Source of the DNA: Treponema sp.
Lineage (GTDB): Bacteria; Spirochaetota; Spirochaetia; Treponematales; Treponemataceae
Length of the DNA stretch: 20,798 bases
Assembly (NCBI GenBank): GCA_004554075.1
Contig: SFOB01000040.1
Span: 1-20,798, forward strand
Reading direction: 5' to 3'
The notes under the pieces: model-generated
Database searches by the model: none
Seen by the model: only the letters and a program-made list of their open reading frames with translations
Told to the model about the DNA's origin: nothing
Position numbers and translations under genes: made by a program
In this document: positions 1 through 6,846 of the stretch, in pieces
Position numbering within the stretch: position 1 is the stretch's first letter
How the letters are laid out: each line of letters opens with the position of its first letter

Positions 1-1
1 T

Positions 2-733
2 TTTATAGATATCATAGCCTTTCTTTACGGGCTTTTGATTTTATGGACTCTTGCAACTGCAAAGTTTAACTGGCTTAAGGAAAGCCTTTTTCCGCCACCG
101 GGAAAAGTTTTTGCCCAGTTTGTAGAAGATGGATTAAAGCTTTTGATTCATGCAGGAAGTTCCATTGCTATTGTTCTGGAAGGTTACCTGCTCGGCCTTT
201 TAATTGCAATTCCACTTGGACTTTTCCTTGGCTGGAGCGCAAGACTTGGTAGTGCGGCAACTTATATTTCCAAGTTTTTTGGTTCAATTCCACCAATCGT
301 TTATATCCCTTATGGAATTGCCCTCTTGCCAACCTTCCGTTCTGTTTCGGTATTTGTAATTTTCCTTGCTGCCTTCTGGCCGGCCTTTGCTGGAACCATG
401 AGCGGAGTACTTCATGTTGAAAAACGCATTATTGATTCTGCCCGTGTTTTGAATGTAAGCAAATCTACAATGCTTTTCCGTGTCATTCTGCCTGCTGCGC
501 TTCCGGAAATCTTTTTGGGTTGTAACCAGGGACTTGGAGTTTCCTTTATTCTGCTTACTTCTGCCGAAATGATTGGTGCAAGCCGGGGAATAGGTTTCTA
601 CGTAAAACAGTATTCAGATTTTGGTGATTACACCAGAACAATTACAGGTCTTATTGTAATAGGAATTGTAGTTGTTGTGATAACTTTGCTTTTCAATAAG
701 CTTCAGCGTTATTTGCTGAGGTGGAAAAGATAG
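2..733 (+). CDS. ABC transporter permease, SsuC/TauC type (5' end off the window)
   Basis: This is the inner-membrane permease of a binding-protein-dependent importer of the nitrate/sulfonate/taurine/thiamine-precursor type. The frame is open to the left edge of the window, so the true start lies before base 1. The TTG at 35 is only the first start-like codon inside the window. The protein is almost entirely hydrophobic, with about five to six membrane segments visible. It has a clear EAA-type loop around the stretch containing DSARVLNV and ILPAALPEIFLG, the contact site for the ATPase. The family usually has about 250 residues; 243 are visible, so only a few are missing. The ATPase and binding protein are probably upstream. 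The substrate cannot be told from this subunit. It ends 30 bp before the next gene and could share its transcript. Confidence 0.85.
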   Translation, partial: FIDIIAFLYGLLILWTLATAKFNWLKESLFPPPGKVFAQFVEDGLKLLIHAGSSIAIVLEGYLLGLLIAIPLGLFLGWSARLGSAATYISKFFGSIPPIVYIPYGIALLPTFRSVSVFVIFLAAFWPAFAGTMSGVLHVEKRIIDSARVLNVSKSTMLFRVILPAALPEIFLGCNQGLGVSFILLTSAEMIGASRGIGFYVKQYSDFGDYTRTITGLIVIGIVVVVITLLFNKLQRYLLRWKR

Positions 734-763
734 ATAAAAATATTTGATTTAAAGAGGAAAAAT

Positions 764-1009
764 ATGAAAAAGACATTTATTACATTAGCTGCACTTGCTC
801 TTCTTGCAGTTTCGTTCAGCGGATGTGCAAGTACAGGCGGACACAAAAAAGATTGTTGTGAAGAAAAGGCAAGCTGCTGCGAAGAAAAAGATGATTGCTG
901 CAAGGCAAAAGAAACTAAAGAAGAAAAAGACTGCTGCAAAGAGAAAAAGGACTGCTGCGAAGATGACCATCACAAGGCAGATAAGCTTGGAGCAGGCTGC
1001 TGCGGCTGA
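764..1009 (+). CDS. Small lipoprotein with six Cys-Cys pairs (putative metal binder)
   Basis: This is an 81-residue protein that I do not recognise as a named family. Residues 1-20 form a signal peptide (Lys-Lys, then a Leu/Ala core) ending in the lipobox SFSGC, with C21 as the lipidated cysteine. The mature part is nearly all Cys, Lys, Glu and Asp. CC pairs fall at residues 31-32, 38-39, 45-46, 57-58, 64-65 and 79-80. Several are spaced exactly seven residues apart, as a repeated [D/S]-C-C-[E/K]-x-K unit, and two His follow at 69-70. The start is supported by an AGAGGA Shine-Dalgarno about seven bases before the ATG. Thiophilic metal binding (Cu, Zn, Cd) at the cell surface or in the periplasm is inferred from composition alone. 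It lies between an ABC permease and the por operon with about 30 bp on each side. Confidence 0.8.
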   Translation: MKKTFITLAALALLAVSFSGCASTGGHKKDCCEEKASCCEEKDDCCKAKETKEEKDCCKEKKDCCEDDHHKADKLGAGCCG

Positions 1010-1039
1010 TTTTTAATTCATTTATAAACGAGGAAATCC

Positions 1040-1591
1040 ATGACAGAAATTCTTTGGCATGGACGCGGTGGACAGGGGGCCTTTACGGCGGCTAAACTTC
1101 TGGGGGCGGCTTATTCGCTTTCGGAAGGGAAGTCGGCGCTGGCCTTTCCTTCTTTTGGTCCTGAGCGTCGAGGTGCCCCCATTCTTGCATTTACTAAACT
1201 TGATTCAAAAGAGATTGGCGACAGAAGCCAGATTAAAAAAGCTGATTATGTAATTTATCTTGATGACACTCTATTTTCTGATGCAGCCTTTGCAGAGATA
1301 AAAGAGGGCGGAAAGATTCTTATAAATACAAAAAAGAATAAGGTAGATTTTCTTGAAGCTGATGGAGTAGACGGCGCCACTGCAATTGTTCCTTTTGATG
1401 CAGACAGTCTTGCCCTTGAAGTTTTAAAGATGCCTGTAACAAATACTGCTATGCTTGCTCTGCTGGCTCGTGAAAGCGGAGTTGTTTCAAAGGAAGAACT
1501 TTTGCAGGCTGTCCAGTCCTATATGCCGGCCAAGATTGCCGCAAAAAATACTGTACTTGTAGAAGAAGTGTTTGCGGGAGGTCCAAAATGA
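1040..1591 (+). CDS. porC: 2-oxoacid:ferredoxin oxidoreductase, gamma subunit
   Basis: This is the gamma subunit of a four-subunit pyruvate (or related 2-oxoacid):ferredoxin oxidoreductase, which oxidatively decarboxylates the acid to acyl-CoA and reduces ferredoxin in the cytoplasm. The 183-residue length fits the family. The N-terminus has the glycine-rich motif HGRGGQGAFTAAKLL, followed by the conserved SFGPERRGAP segment. A GAGG Shine-Dalgarno lies before the ATG. The gene overlaps the next by four bases (ATGA), so the two are translationally coupled. The gamma-delta-alpha-beta order matches that known for archaeal and Thermotoga POR operons. Pyruvate is the most likely substrate given a fermentative spirochaete, but a 2-oxoisovalerate (VOR) enzyme cannot be excluded from sequence alone. 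Confidence 0.9.
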   Translation: MTEILWHGRGGQGAFTAAKLLGAAYSLSEGKSALAFPSFGPERRGAPILAFTKLDSKEIGDRSQIKKADYVIYLDDTLFSDAAFAEIKEGGKILINTKKNKVDFLEADGVDGATAIVPFDADSLALEVLKMPVTNTAMLALLARESGVVSKEELLQAVQSYMPAKIAAKNTVLVEEVFAGGPK

Positions 1592-1884
1592 AACCATACT
1601 TAAGAGAAAAAATCCCCACAGGTTTTAATGATATCCCCCAAGCAACAGTTTACGAGGCAGGTTATCTTGTAAGTAAAAACGCCGGCTGGAGAAACATACG
1701 ACCGGTCGTTAGTACAGAAAAATGCAAGGGCTGCCTTCAGTGCTATCTTTACTGCCCGGACGGAGTAATTTCTAAAGACGCAGAAAGTGGCAAAATAAAA
1801 ATTGATTATGATTTTTGTAAGGGCTGCGGTATCTGTGCAAAAATCTGTAAGTTTGAAGCAATTTCAATTGAAGCTGAAAAATAG
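1588..1884 (+). CDS. porD: 2-oxoacid:ferredoxin oxidoreductase, delta (2x[4Fe-4S]) subunit
   Basis: This 98-residue ferredoxin-like subunit carries electrons from the catalytic subunits to soluble ferredoxin. Two full [4Fe-4S] motifs of the CxxCxxCxxxC type are visible: CKGCLQCYLYCP and CKGCGICAKIC. About 45 residues of N-terminal extension containing GFNDIPQATVYEAGYL, usual for the delta subunit, precede them. The start overlaps the porC stop (ATGA), and porA begins 15 bp after its stop. The second cluster has Lys where a Pro usually follows the last Cys, a common variation. Position and motifs together make the assignment secure. Confidence 0.92.
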   Translation: MKPYLREKIPTGFNDIPQATVYEAGYLVSKNAGWRNIRPVVSTEKCKGCLQCYLYCPDGVISKDAESGKIKIDYDFCKGCGICAKICKFEAISIEAEK

Positions 1885-1899
1885 GATAAAGAGGTAAAA

Positions 1900-3153
1900 A
1901 TGTCACGACAATTTCTTTCTGGAGATGAAGCCTTTGCTTACGGAGTTCGCCTTGCAAAGCCTGCGGTAATTTCTGCTTATCCAATTACACCGCAGACAGT
2001 TGTTGTAGAAAAACTTTCTGAGTTTGTAGAAGATGGTTCCTTAAAAAGTGATTTTATACATGTTGAATCTGAGCATTCTGCCTTGAGCTGTGCAATGGGA
2101 GTTAGTGCGGCAGGAAGCCGTGCCTTTACTGCAACAAGCTCTCAGGGGCTTTTGTACATGGCAGAGTGCCTGGTTTATGCAAGCGGAGGTCGTTTTCCAA
2201 TTGTAATGATGAATGCCAACCGTGCAACAGCTCTTCCCTGGAACATCTATGGAGACCAGAGAGATTCTCTTGCGCTTCTGGATTCCGGCTGGATTCAGTC
2301 CTACGCTAAAAATGCCCAGGAGGCTTTGGACTTTGCTCTGCTTTCTTATTACGTTGCGGAGCACAAAAAAGTGCAGACTCCTTTTATGGTAAACCTGGAC
2401 GGCTTTGCCCTTACTCACACCTTTGAAAGTGTAGAAGTTCCGGACCAGGAAAAGGCAGACAAGTTCCTGCCTCCATTTGAAACTGACAATAAATTTGATT
2501 TTGATAAGCCTGTAAACATGGCCTTTTCTGCCGGCCCTGAAACAAATACTTTCTTTAAGTACAAAGAGCACCGTGCAATGCTTAATGTGCGCGAGGTGGT
2601 AAAAGAAGCAGAAGAACGCTTTGAGAAAATCTTTGGCCGTAAGTATTCGGGCCTGATAGAAAAATACAAAACTGAAGATGCTGACTTTGCAATTATTACT
2701 CTTGGCAGCGTGGCTGGTCTTGTGGAGCAGGTAGTAGATGAGCTTAGAGCCGCTGGTAAAAAAGCGGGCCTTTTACGAATCCGCTATATGCGTCCCTTCC
2801 CGGATCTGGAGATTGTGGAAGCCTTGCGTAATGTAAAAGCTGCGGCAGTTCTGGAAAAGGATATTTCTTTTGGGGCTGAGGGTACAGTTTATACAAACGT
2901 GAACTCCGTACTTAAAAAGGCCGGACTTGATTTTCCTTGCAGCAACTACATCGGCGGTCTTGGTGGAAAAGATATAAGCTCTGCTGAGATTCACGGAATA
3001 TTTGAAGCTCTCGAAAAAGCCGGGGGCGTTGCGGGGGCGGGAACCCCCGCTGGAGAGGGTGGCGGAAGACCGCTTGCGGGCTGGAGCCAGGGAGAGACTT
3101 CTCCCTCACAAATCAACTTTTTAGGAGTACCACAGGAGGCCCAGAATGATTAA
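1900..3153 (+). CDS. porA: 2-oxoacid:ferredoxin oxidoreductase, alpha subunit (with GC-rich tail insert)
   Basis: The alpha subunit carries the pyrimidine-binding and transketolase C-terminal domains of the oxidoreductase. Visible family motifs are YPITPQT near the N-terminus, HVESEHSA, and the substrate/TPP-side motif GDQRDSL. The second domain starts near residue 250 with FAIITLGS and includes LRIRYMRPFP. The ATG follows an AGAGG Shine-Dalgarno. At 417 residues it is somewhat long: residues 375-404 are a Gly/Ala/Pro-rich tail segment unlike the rest of the protein, encoded by 90 bp of about 71% G+C. After it, INFLGV looks like the native end. The stop overlaps the porB start by eight bases. 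The tail insert is described separately. Confidence 0.92.
   Translation: MSRQFLSGDEAFAYGVRLAKPAVISAYPITPQTVVVEKLSEFVEDGSLKSDFIHVESEHSALSCAMGVSAAGSRAFTATSSQGLLYMAECLVYASGGRFPIVMMNANRATALPWNIYGDQRDSLALLDSGWIQSYAKNAQEALDFALLSYYVAEHKKVQTPFMVNLDGFALTHTFESVEVPDQEKADKFLPPFETDNKFDFDKPVNMAFSAGPETNTFFKYKEHRAMLNVREVVKEAEERFEKIFGRKYSGLIEKYKTEDADFAIITLGSVAGLVEQVVDELRAAGKKAGLLRIRYMRPFPDLEIVEALRNVKAAAVLEKDISFGAEGTVYTNVNSVLKKAGLDFPCSNYIGGLGGKDISSAEIHGIFEALEKAGGVAGAGTPAGEGGGRPLAGWSQGETSPSQINFLGVPQEAQND
3022..3111 (+). repeat. GC-rich in-frame repeat insert in the 3' end of porA
   Basis: This 90-bp stretch (64 of 90 bases G or C, my count) encodes residues 375-404 of PorA and is a multiple of three. It contains a GCGGGGG...CCCCCGC stem, a GGGAGA...TCTCCC stem and the short palindrome CCGCTTGCGG at 3070-3079. 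The same 10-mer occurs in the intergenic repeat at 5792-5801. Its composition differs sharply from the flanking codons. Its boundaries are estimated from where the protein returns to ordinary sequence. Membership of a genome-wide family is inferred. Confidence 0.5.
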
Positions 3154-4051
3154 CGCAAAAACTTTGAACGAAGAAGAATATTTTTACGGGCACAAGGCCT
3201 GCGCCGGCTGCGGGGGAAGCCTTGCGGTAAGAATCGCCCTCAAGGTGCTGGGAGAAAAGGCTGTGGCCGTGCTGCCTGCCGGCTGTATGAGTGCGGTTGG
3301 TTTTAATTATCCTCAGCTCTGTTTCTCCAACAACGCCATAATTTCTACCTTTGCTGGAACTGCCAGCATGATGACGGGTATTCTTGCCGGCCTTAAGGCG
3401 AGGGGAATTACAGATGCTCCTGTGGTTGGCTTTGCTGGTGATGGTGGAACTGCGGATATCGGCCTTCAGGCCCTCAGTGGCGCCATTGACCGTAACGATG
3501 ACGTGCTTTACATCTGCTACGACAACGAAGCTTATATGAACACCGGAATCCAGAAGAGTTCTCTTACTCCTTTTGGGGCGCGTACTACAACAACTCCGGC
3601 CGGTCGCAATGTGCGCGGTAATCTCCGTGTAAAAAAGAATCTTTTTGAAATTGTTGCGGCCCACGACATTCCTTATGCGGCAACTGCCAGTGTGGGCTAC
3701 ATTCAGGATTTTATAAACAAGGTGGAAAAGGCCAGCAAGATTCGTGGCACAAAGTTTATTCACGTTATTGCGCCTTGCCCAACCGGGTGGGGAGTAAAGA
3801 CCGACGAGACAATTGATGTGGCAAAGGAGATTGTTGATACAGGTCTTTTATATCTGGCGGAATATGAAAATGGGCAGTACAGAATTACTTATAAGCCTAA
3901 GGAGTTTTCTGATGTAGCTTCTTATATCCGCCGCCAGGCCCGCTTCCGTCATCTTACAGACGAAGACATCTCGCTCATAATACAAGGACGGGATGCCAAA
4001 TGGAAAAGGCTGTCACAACTGGCAGCCTTGGATGGGCTTACTTCTTTTTAG
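3146..4051 (+). CDS. porB: 2-oxoacid:ferredoxin oxidoreductase, beta (TPP-binding) subunit
   Basis: The beta subunit (301 residues) binds thiamine diphosphate and one [4Fe-4S] cluster. The N-terminal cluster motif is CAGC (C19, C22). Further conserved cysteines lie in LPAGCMSAVG and in IAPCPTGWG. The TPP-binding signature runs from GFAGDGGTADIG to YDNEAYMNTG. TPFGARTTTTPAG is typical of POR beta chains. The start has an AGGAGG Shine-Dalgarno and overlaps porA by eight bases. It is the last gene of the operon. Its 3' end overlaps the convergent metI by 14 bp, and I see no terminator between them, so antisense read-through is possible. Confidence 0.93.
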   Translation: MINAKTLNEEEYFYGHKACAGCGGSLAVRIALKVLGEKAVAVLPAGCMSAVGFNYPQLCFSNNAIISTFAGTASMMTGILAGLKARGITDAPVVGFAGDGGTADIGLQALSGAIDRNDDVLYICYDNEAYMNTGIQKSSLTPFGARTTTTPAGRNVRGNLRVKKNLFEIVAAHDIPYAATASVGYIQDFINKVEKASKIRGTKFIHVIAPCPTGWGVKTDETIDVAKEIVDTGLLYLAEYENGQYRITYKPKEFSDVASYIRRQARFRHLTDEDISLIIQGRDAKWKRLSQLAALDGLTSF

Positions 4052-4685
4052 CTGCCCTGGAACCAATGGCCTGGATCAGCTGAACAAAGATGATAAGAAT
4101 GATTACAGTGCTTGTCATAAGAGGAGTGTTAAAGCGCTGGTAGCCGTAGGTGAGGGCAAGGTCTCCAACGCCGCCACCGCCTACTGCACCGGCCATTGCG
4201 GTAGCACCAAGAAGGCCTACGGTTCCGGTTGTAATGCCAAGAATAATTCCGCCCTTAGATTCAGGCAGAACAAACTTAAAAATTGTCTGCAGGGTTGTGG
4301 CTCCCATAGACTGGGCTGCTTCAATAATTCCCTTATCAACTTCCAGCAGTGCATTTTCTATAAGACGGGCAAGATATGGCGCAATATAGCAGGTGAGGGG
4401 AACCAGGGCCGCAGTAGAGCCTACTCGGGTTCCGACAAGAGCCTTTGTAAGCGGCATGATGTAAACAATCAGAATGATAAAAGGCACGCTGCGGATTATG
4501 TTTATGATTGTTCCGGTAACTGTGTAGAAAATTGTATTAGGTTTAATGCCGCCCTTTCTTGTAATAAAAAGTGTGATTGCAAGAGGAAATGCAATAAGCA
4601 GTCCAAAAACTAAACCAAGACCAACCATGTAAAAGGTCTGTCCGATTGAAAGATATATTTTTGATGCGCTGATTCCAAATATCAT
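4038..4685 (-). CDS. metI: Methionine ABC transporter permease
   Basis: This is the membrane permease of the MetNIQ methionine importer. Its 215 residues match the usual length of about 217. Five membrane segments are visible, with the EAA-type cytoplasmic loop around IIEAAQSMGATTLQTIFKFV. The conserved glycine-rich C-terminal stretch contains GAVGGGGVGDLALTYGYQRF, which is characteristic of MetI. The ATG overlaps the metN stop by four bases, so the genes are translationally coupled. The 3' end crosses into porB on the opposite strand. It is the promoter-distal gene of the metQNI operon. Confidence 0.93.
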   Translation of the reverse strand: MIFGISASKIYLSIGQTFYMVGLGLVFGLLIAFPLAITLFITRKGGIKPNTIFYTVTGTIINIIRSVPFIILIVYIMPLTKALVGTRVGSTAALVPLTCYIAPYLARLIENALLEVDKGIIEAAQSMGATTLQTIFKFVLPESKGGIILGITTGTVGLLGATAMAGAVGGGGVGDLALTYGYQRFNTPLMTSTVIILIIFVQLIQAIGSRAAKKK

Positions 4686-5704
4686 AATACCACCTCATAT
4701 TTTGGCACTTTGTGCTCTTCAAAAAATTTTTCTGCGGCCGCAAGCTGCTCTTCTGTCCCTGTAATCTGAACGGTCTGGAAACCGATTACAGATTCTTCCA
4801 GCTCTGTAACTGTTCCGTAGAGAATGGAAATGTTTACTCCAGTCTCCTTGATTGCAAGCGACATAATAGGGTCGTCTGCATTTTTGCCGTCAAAGCGAAG
4901 GCGAACAACTCTCTGCGGTTTATCGTAGCTTTTAAGGTATTGGGTAACACTTGCCGGCAGCTGGTCGTTGATAACTGTTTTGATAAAACCCTTTGTAGTT
5001 TCCTTCTGAGGGTTTCCAAAAACGTCAATTACTGAACCGCTTTCTACAAGCTGGCCTTTTTCCAGAACGGCAACTTTATTGCATACCTGGGAGATAACAT
5101 TCATCTGGTGGGTAATCATGAGGATGGTGATGTTCAGGTCCCGGTTGATCTTTTTAAGCAGCTGCAGAATTGAATCTGTAGTGCGCGGGTCCAGAGCAGA
5201 AGTTGCTTCATCGCAGAGAAGAATCTCAGGATTCAAAGCCAGGGCTCGGGCAATGCCAACTCTCTGTTTCTGTCCGCCGGAAAGCTCTCGGGGCAGGGCA
5301 GAGGCCTTGTCTTCCAGCTCTACGAACTGGAGGAGTTCTGTTACGCGGGCCTTGATTTTATCCTTTGGCCAGTGAGCCAGCTGCAGTGGTGTCGCAATAT
5401 TCTGGAATACGCTTTTGCTTTCCAGCAGGTTGAAGTGCTGGAAAATCATTCCTATGTTTTTGCGGAAGCTTCTGAGCTCTGCGCCCTTAAGATCTGCAAT
5501 GTTTTTACCATTTACAATTACGGTTCCGCTGTCTGGTTTTTCGAGGGCGTTTACCATTCTGATTAAGGTAGATTTTCCTGCACCCGAAAAACCGATTACT
5601 CCGAAAATATCTCCCTTTTCAATTTTGAGGGTGATGTCCTGGAGCGCATGCACGGTACTCGTTTTTGTTTTGAATGATTTGGATATATTTTCGAATGTAA
5701 TCAT
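4682..5704 (-). CDS. metN: Methionine ABC transporter ATPase with NIL domain
   Basis: This ATPase (340 residues) drives methionine uptake. All ABC motifs are present: Walker A GFSGAGKST at 38-46, Q-loop Q89, signature LSGGQ at 141-145, Walker B ILLCDEATS around 161-169, and switch histidine H199. Residues from about 260 to the end form the C-terminal NIL regulatory domain. In known MetN proteins this domain binds methionine and shuts the transporter down (trans-inhibition). The ATG has a GAGG Shine-Dalgarno upstream. The gap to metQ is filled by a GC-rich repeat element. Intact motifs and length support a functional protein. Confidence 0.95.
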   Translation of the reverse strand: MITFENISKSFKTKTSTVHALQDITLKIEKGDIFGVIGFSGAGKSTLIRMVNALEKPDSGTVIVNGKNIADLKGAELRSFRKNIGMIFQHFNLLESKSVFQNIATPLQLAHWPKDKIKARVTELLQFVELEDKASALPRELSGGQKQRVGIARALALNPEILLCDEATSALDPRTTDSILQLLKKINRDLNITILMITHQMNVISQVCNKVAVLEKGQLVESGSVIDVFGNPQKETTKGFIKTVINDQLPASVTQYLKSYDKPQRVVRLRFDGKNADDPIMSLAIKETGVNISILYGTVTELEESVIGFQTVQITGTEEQLAAAEKFFEEHKVPKYEVVL

Positions 5705-5719
5705 TGATGTATCCTCGCA

Positions 5720-5816
5720 ATAGGGATTGGAGGGCCGCCGCAGGCGTTCCGAAGGAATGGAGCGATAGCGGAAGCCCGCAAAGCCCGACGGCCGCTTGCG
5801 GCCGGATTGCCCCTAG
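5720..5816. repeat. GC-rich palindromic intergenic repeat between metQ and metN
   Basis: This element of about 95 bp fills the metQ-metN gap. It is bounded by a 5-bp inverted repeat TAGGG (5721-5725)/CCCTA (5811-5815). Inside these lies a direct repeat GGATTG (5724-5729 and 5804-5809). It also has a perfect hairpin CGGCCGC-TT-GCGGCCG (5789-5804) and a small palindrome TTCC-GAA-GGAA (5747-5757). The metQ stop codon lies in its terminal CCCTA. It is much richer in G+C than its flanks. It shares CCGCTTGCGG with the insert in porA. It may also shape the metQ:metN expression ratio by folding in the mRNA (inference). Confidence 0.65.
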
Positions 5817-6664
5817 TTGAAACTATAATCCTCTGGAATCCAGAAGAGACCGTTCTCGTAATTTGTGCTCTCGAGATATTTCTTGAACTCTGCAGAGTGG
5901 TAAGCGGCAACGATGTCCTTAGCCCACTGAGAATCAACATTGTCCTCGCGAACAACTACCTGAAGTACAAGGTGAGGAAGAACTGTTTCTTTTGCCAGTG
6001 CTGTAGAAGCATCGATGCCGGCATTGTAAACAATTGAACCTGTGATTACTACGAAGTCAAAGTCATCCTGAACCTGTGGAATGTTCAGGCTCTTCATTTC
6101 TGTAAACTGAATGTTGTATGGGTTAGAAGCGATATCTTCACTTGTTACAGTAGAAAGATTTACTCCGTCCTTAAGTGTAATCCAGCCGATTTTCTGAAGA
6201 AGAACATAAGCACGTGCTGTGTTAGCAGGATCATTTGGAACTGCAACTTTTGGTTTGTTCAAAGACTTGATTGCATCTGGTGTAGCATAGTGAGAAGAGA
6301 ACATACTTGCAGGAACTGTTGGAATTGGTGTGATTGGAACCAGCTTTCCGTTGTTTCCCTTGTTGTAGTTTTCTGCATAAGCTGAATGCTGCTCTACGTT
6401 GAAGTCTACGTCGCCGCCGTTTACTGCGTCATCTGCCAGGGCCAGGTCAGAATAATCATAGCCCTTGAGTGTATAGCCCTTTGCTTCGAGAATTGGCTTT
6501 ACTCCGCTTTCGAAAAGAACTGTGTAAGGTCCCTGTGAACGGCTGTAAGTGATTGTTTTCTTATCTGCGCTGTTTCCTGCAGACTTTTTTGAACATCCTG
6601 CGAATGCCACCATAAGAGAAGTGATAGCTATTGCAGCCAGAACTGATTTTGTAAGTTTTCTCAT
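5813..6664 (-). CDS. metQ: Methionine-binding lipoprotein of the MetNIQ transporter
   Basis: This is the substrate-binding lipoprotein of the NlpA/MetQ family, 283 residues from the chosen start. I start it at the ATG at 6664 because a GGAGG Shine-Dalgarno sits seven bases before it and the protein then opens with a normal signal peptide, MRKLTKSVLAAIAI. The lipobox is AFAGC. A longer reading from 6706 would put 14 unlikely residues before the signal. Family features include YTVLFESGVKPILEAKGY, the DVDFNVEQHSAY region, and VPNDPANTARAYVLLQ. It is the first gene of metQNI and lies downstream of a strong promoter at 6764-6792. Related binding proteins can carry other hydrophobic amino acids, but the metNI partners support methionine. 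Confidence 0.94.
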   Translation of the reverse strand: MRKLTKSVLAAIAITSLMVAFAGCSKKSAGNSADKKTITYSRSQGPYTVLFESGVKPILEAKGYTLKGYDYSDLALADDAVNGGDVDFNVEQHSAYAENYNKGNNGKLVPITPIPTVPASMFSSHYATPDAIKSLNKPKVAVPNDPANTARAYVLLQKIGWITLKDGVNLSTVTSEDIASNPYNIQFTEMKSLNIPQVQDDFDFVVITGSIVYNAGIDASTALAKETVLPHLVLQVVVREDNVDSQWAKDIVAAYHSAEFKKYLESTNYENGLFWIPEDYSFN

Positions 6665-6733
6665 AATATACCTCCGAGTTGTGAGAATGGCATCTGAAAG
6701 ATGCATAAAAGTATTTATTCATCGTAATACCTA

Positions 6734-6762
6734 TTGACTTAGTAGGTAATAGATGTTAGATT
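6734..6762 (+). promoter_or_regulatory. Probable promoter of the amidohydrolase-rrf2 pair
   Basis: On the plus strand this is TTGACT, a 17-base spacer, then TAGATT. It is weaker than the opposing metQ promoter but has the same spacing. The two promoters overlap face to face, with the same operator motif placed over each -35 box. Transcription would start near 6769, leaving a leader of about 78 bases before the ATG at 6847. Confidence 0.5.
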
Positions 6763-6763
6763 G

Positions 6764-6792
6764 GTTATACAACTAGTTACCTACTATGTCAA
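6764..6792 (-). promoter_or_regulatory. Promoter of metQNI
   Basis: Read on the minus strand this is TTGACA, a 17-base spacer, then TATAAC: a perfect -35 and a 5/6 -10 at ideal spacing. The transcript would start near 6757, about 93 bases before the metQ ATG. That leader shows no recognisable SAM riboswitch or T-box. An operator-like site overlaps the -35 box. Confidence 0.75.
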
Positions 6793-6846
6793 TGGGTAAT
6801 TGCAAAAAAGTTTAAAAATTTTTGATTTACGGAGGATAAAAGCTCT

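Larger units (their letters stand above)
6727..6799. promoter_or_regulatory. Paired operator: two inverted copies of a TACCTA-N9-TAGGTA site
   Basis: Two 23-base arms (6727-6749 and 6777-6799) are inverted copies of each other, matching at 20 of 23 positions. Each is also internally dyadic. The first has TACCTA (6728-6733), nine bases, TAGGTA (6743-6748). The second has TACCTA (6778-6783), nine bases, TGGGTA (6793-6798). Each arm contains the -35 box of one of the two divergent promoters. The likely binder is the Rrf2-family protein encoded at 8084 (inference from position, and because Rrf2 repressors commonly bind dyads over promoter elements). Confidence 0.65.

Noticed and set aside
785..1016. 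Two extra open frames (one per strand) over the Cys-rich lipoprotein
   Set aside because: They are produced by the repetitive TGCTGC/AAGAAA codons. Only the frame at 764-1009 has a Shine-Dalgarno, signal peptide and lipobox.
2041..2571. 176-residue minus-strand frame inside porA
   Set aside because: It is a shadow. The plus strand encodes conserved PorA sequence throughout.
3993..4613. 206-residue plus-strand frame opposite metI
   Set aside because: It is a shadow of metI on the other strand, with no family features and no ribosome site.
6665..6706. Longer N-terminus for MetQ starting at 6706
   Set aside because: The extra 14 residues precede a normal signal peptide, and the GGAGG site is placed for the ATG at 6664.
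6665..6757. SAM riboswitch or T-box in the metQ leader
   Set aside because: The leader of about 93 bases shows no kink-turn, SAM-core or T-box sequence and no terminator hairpin.
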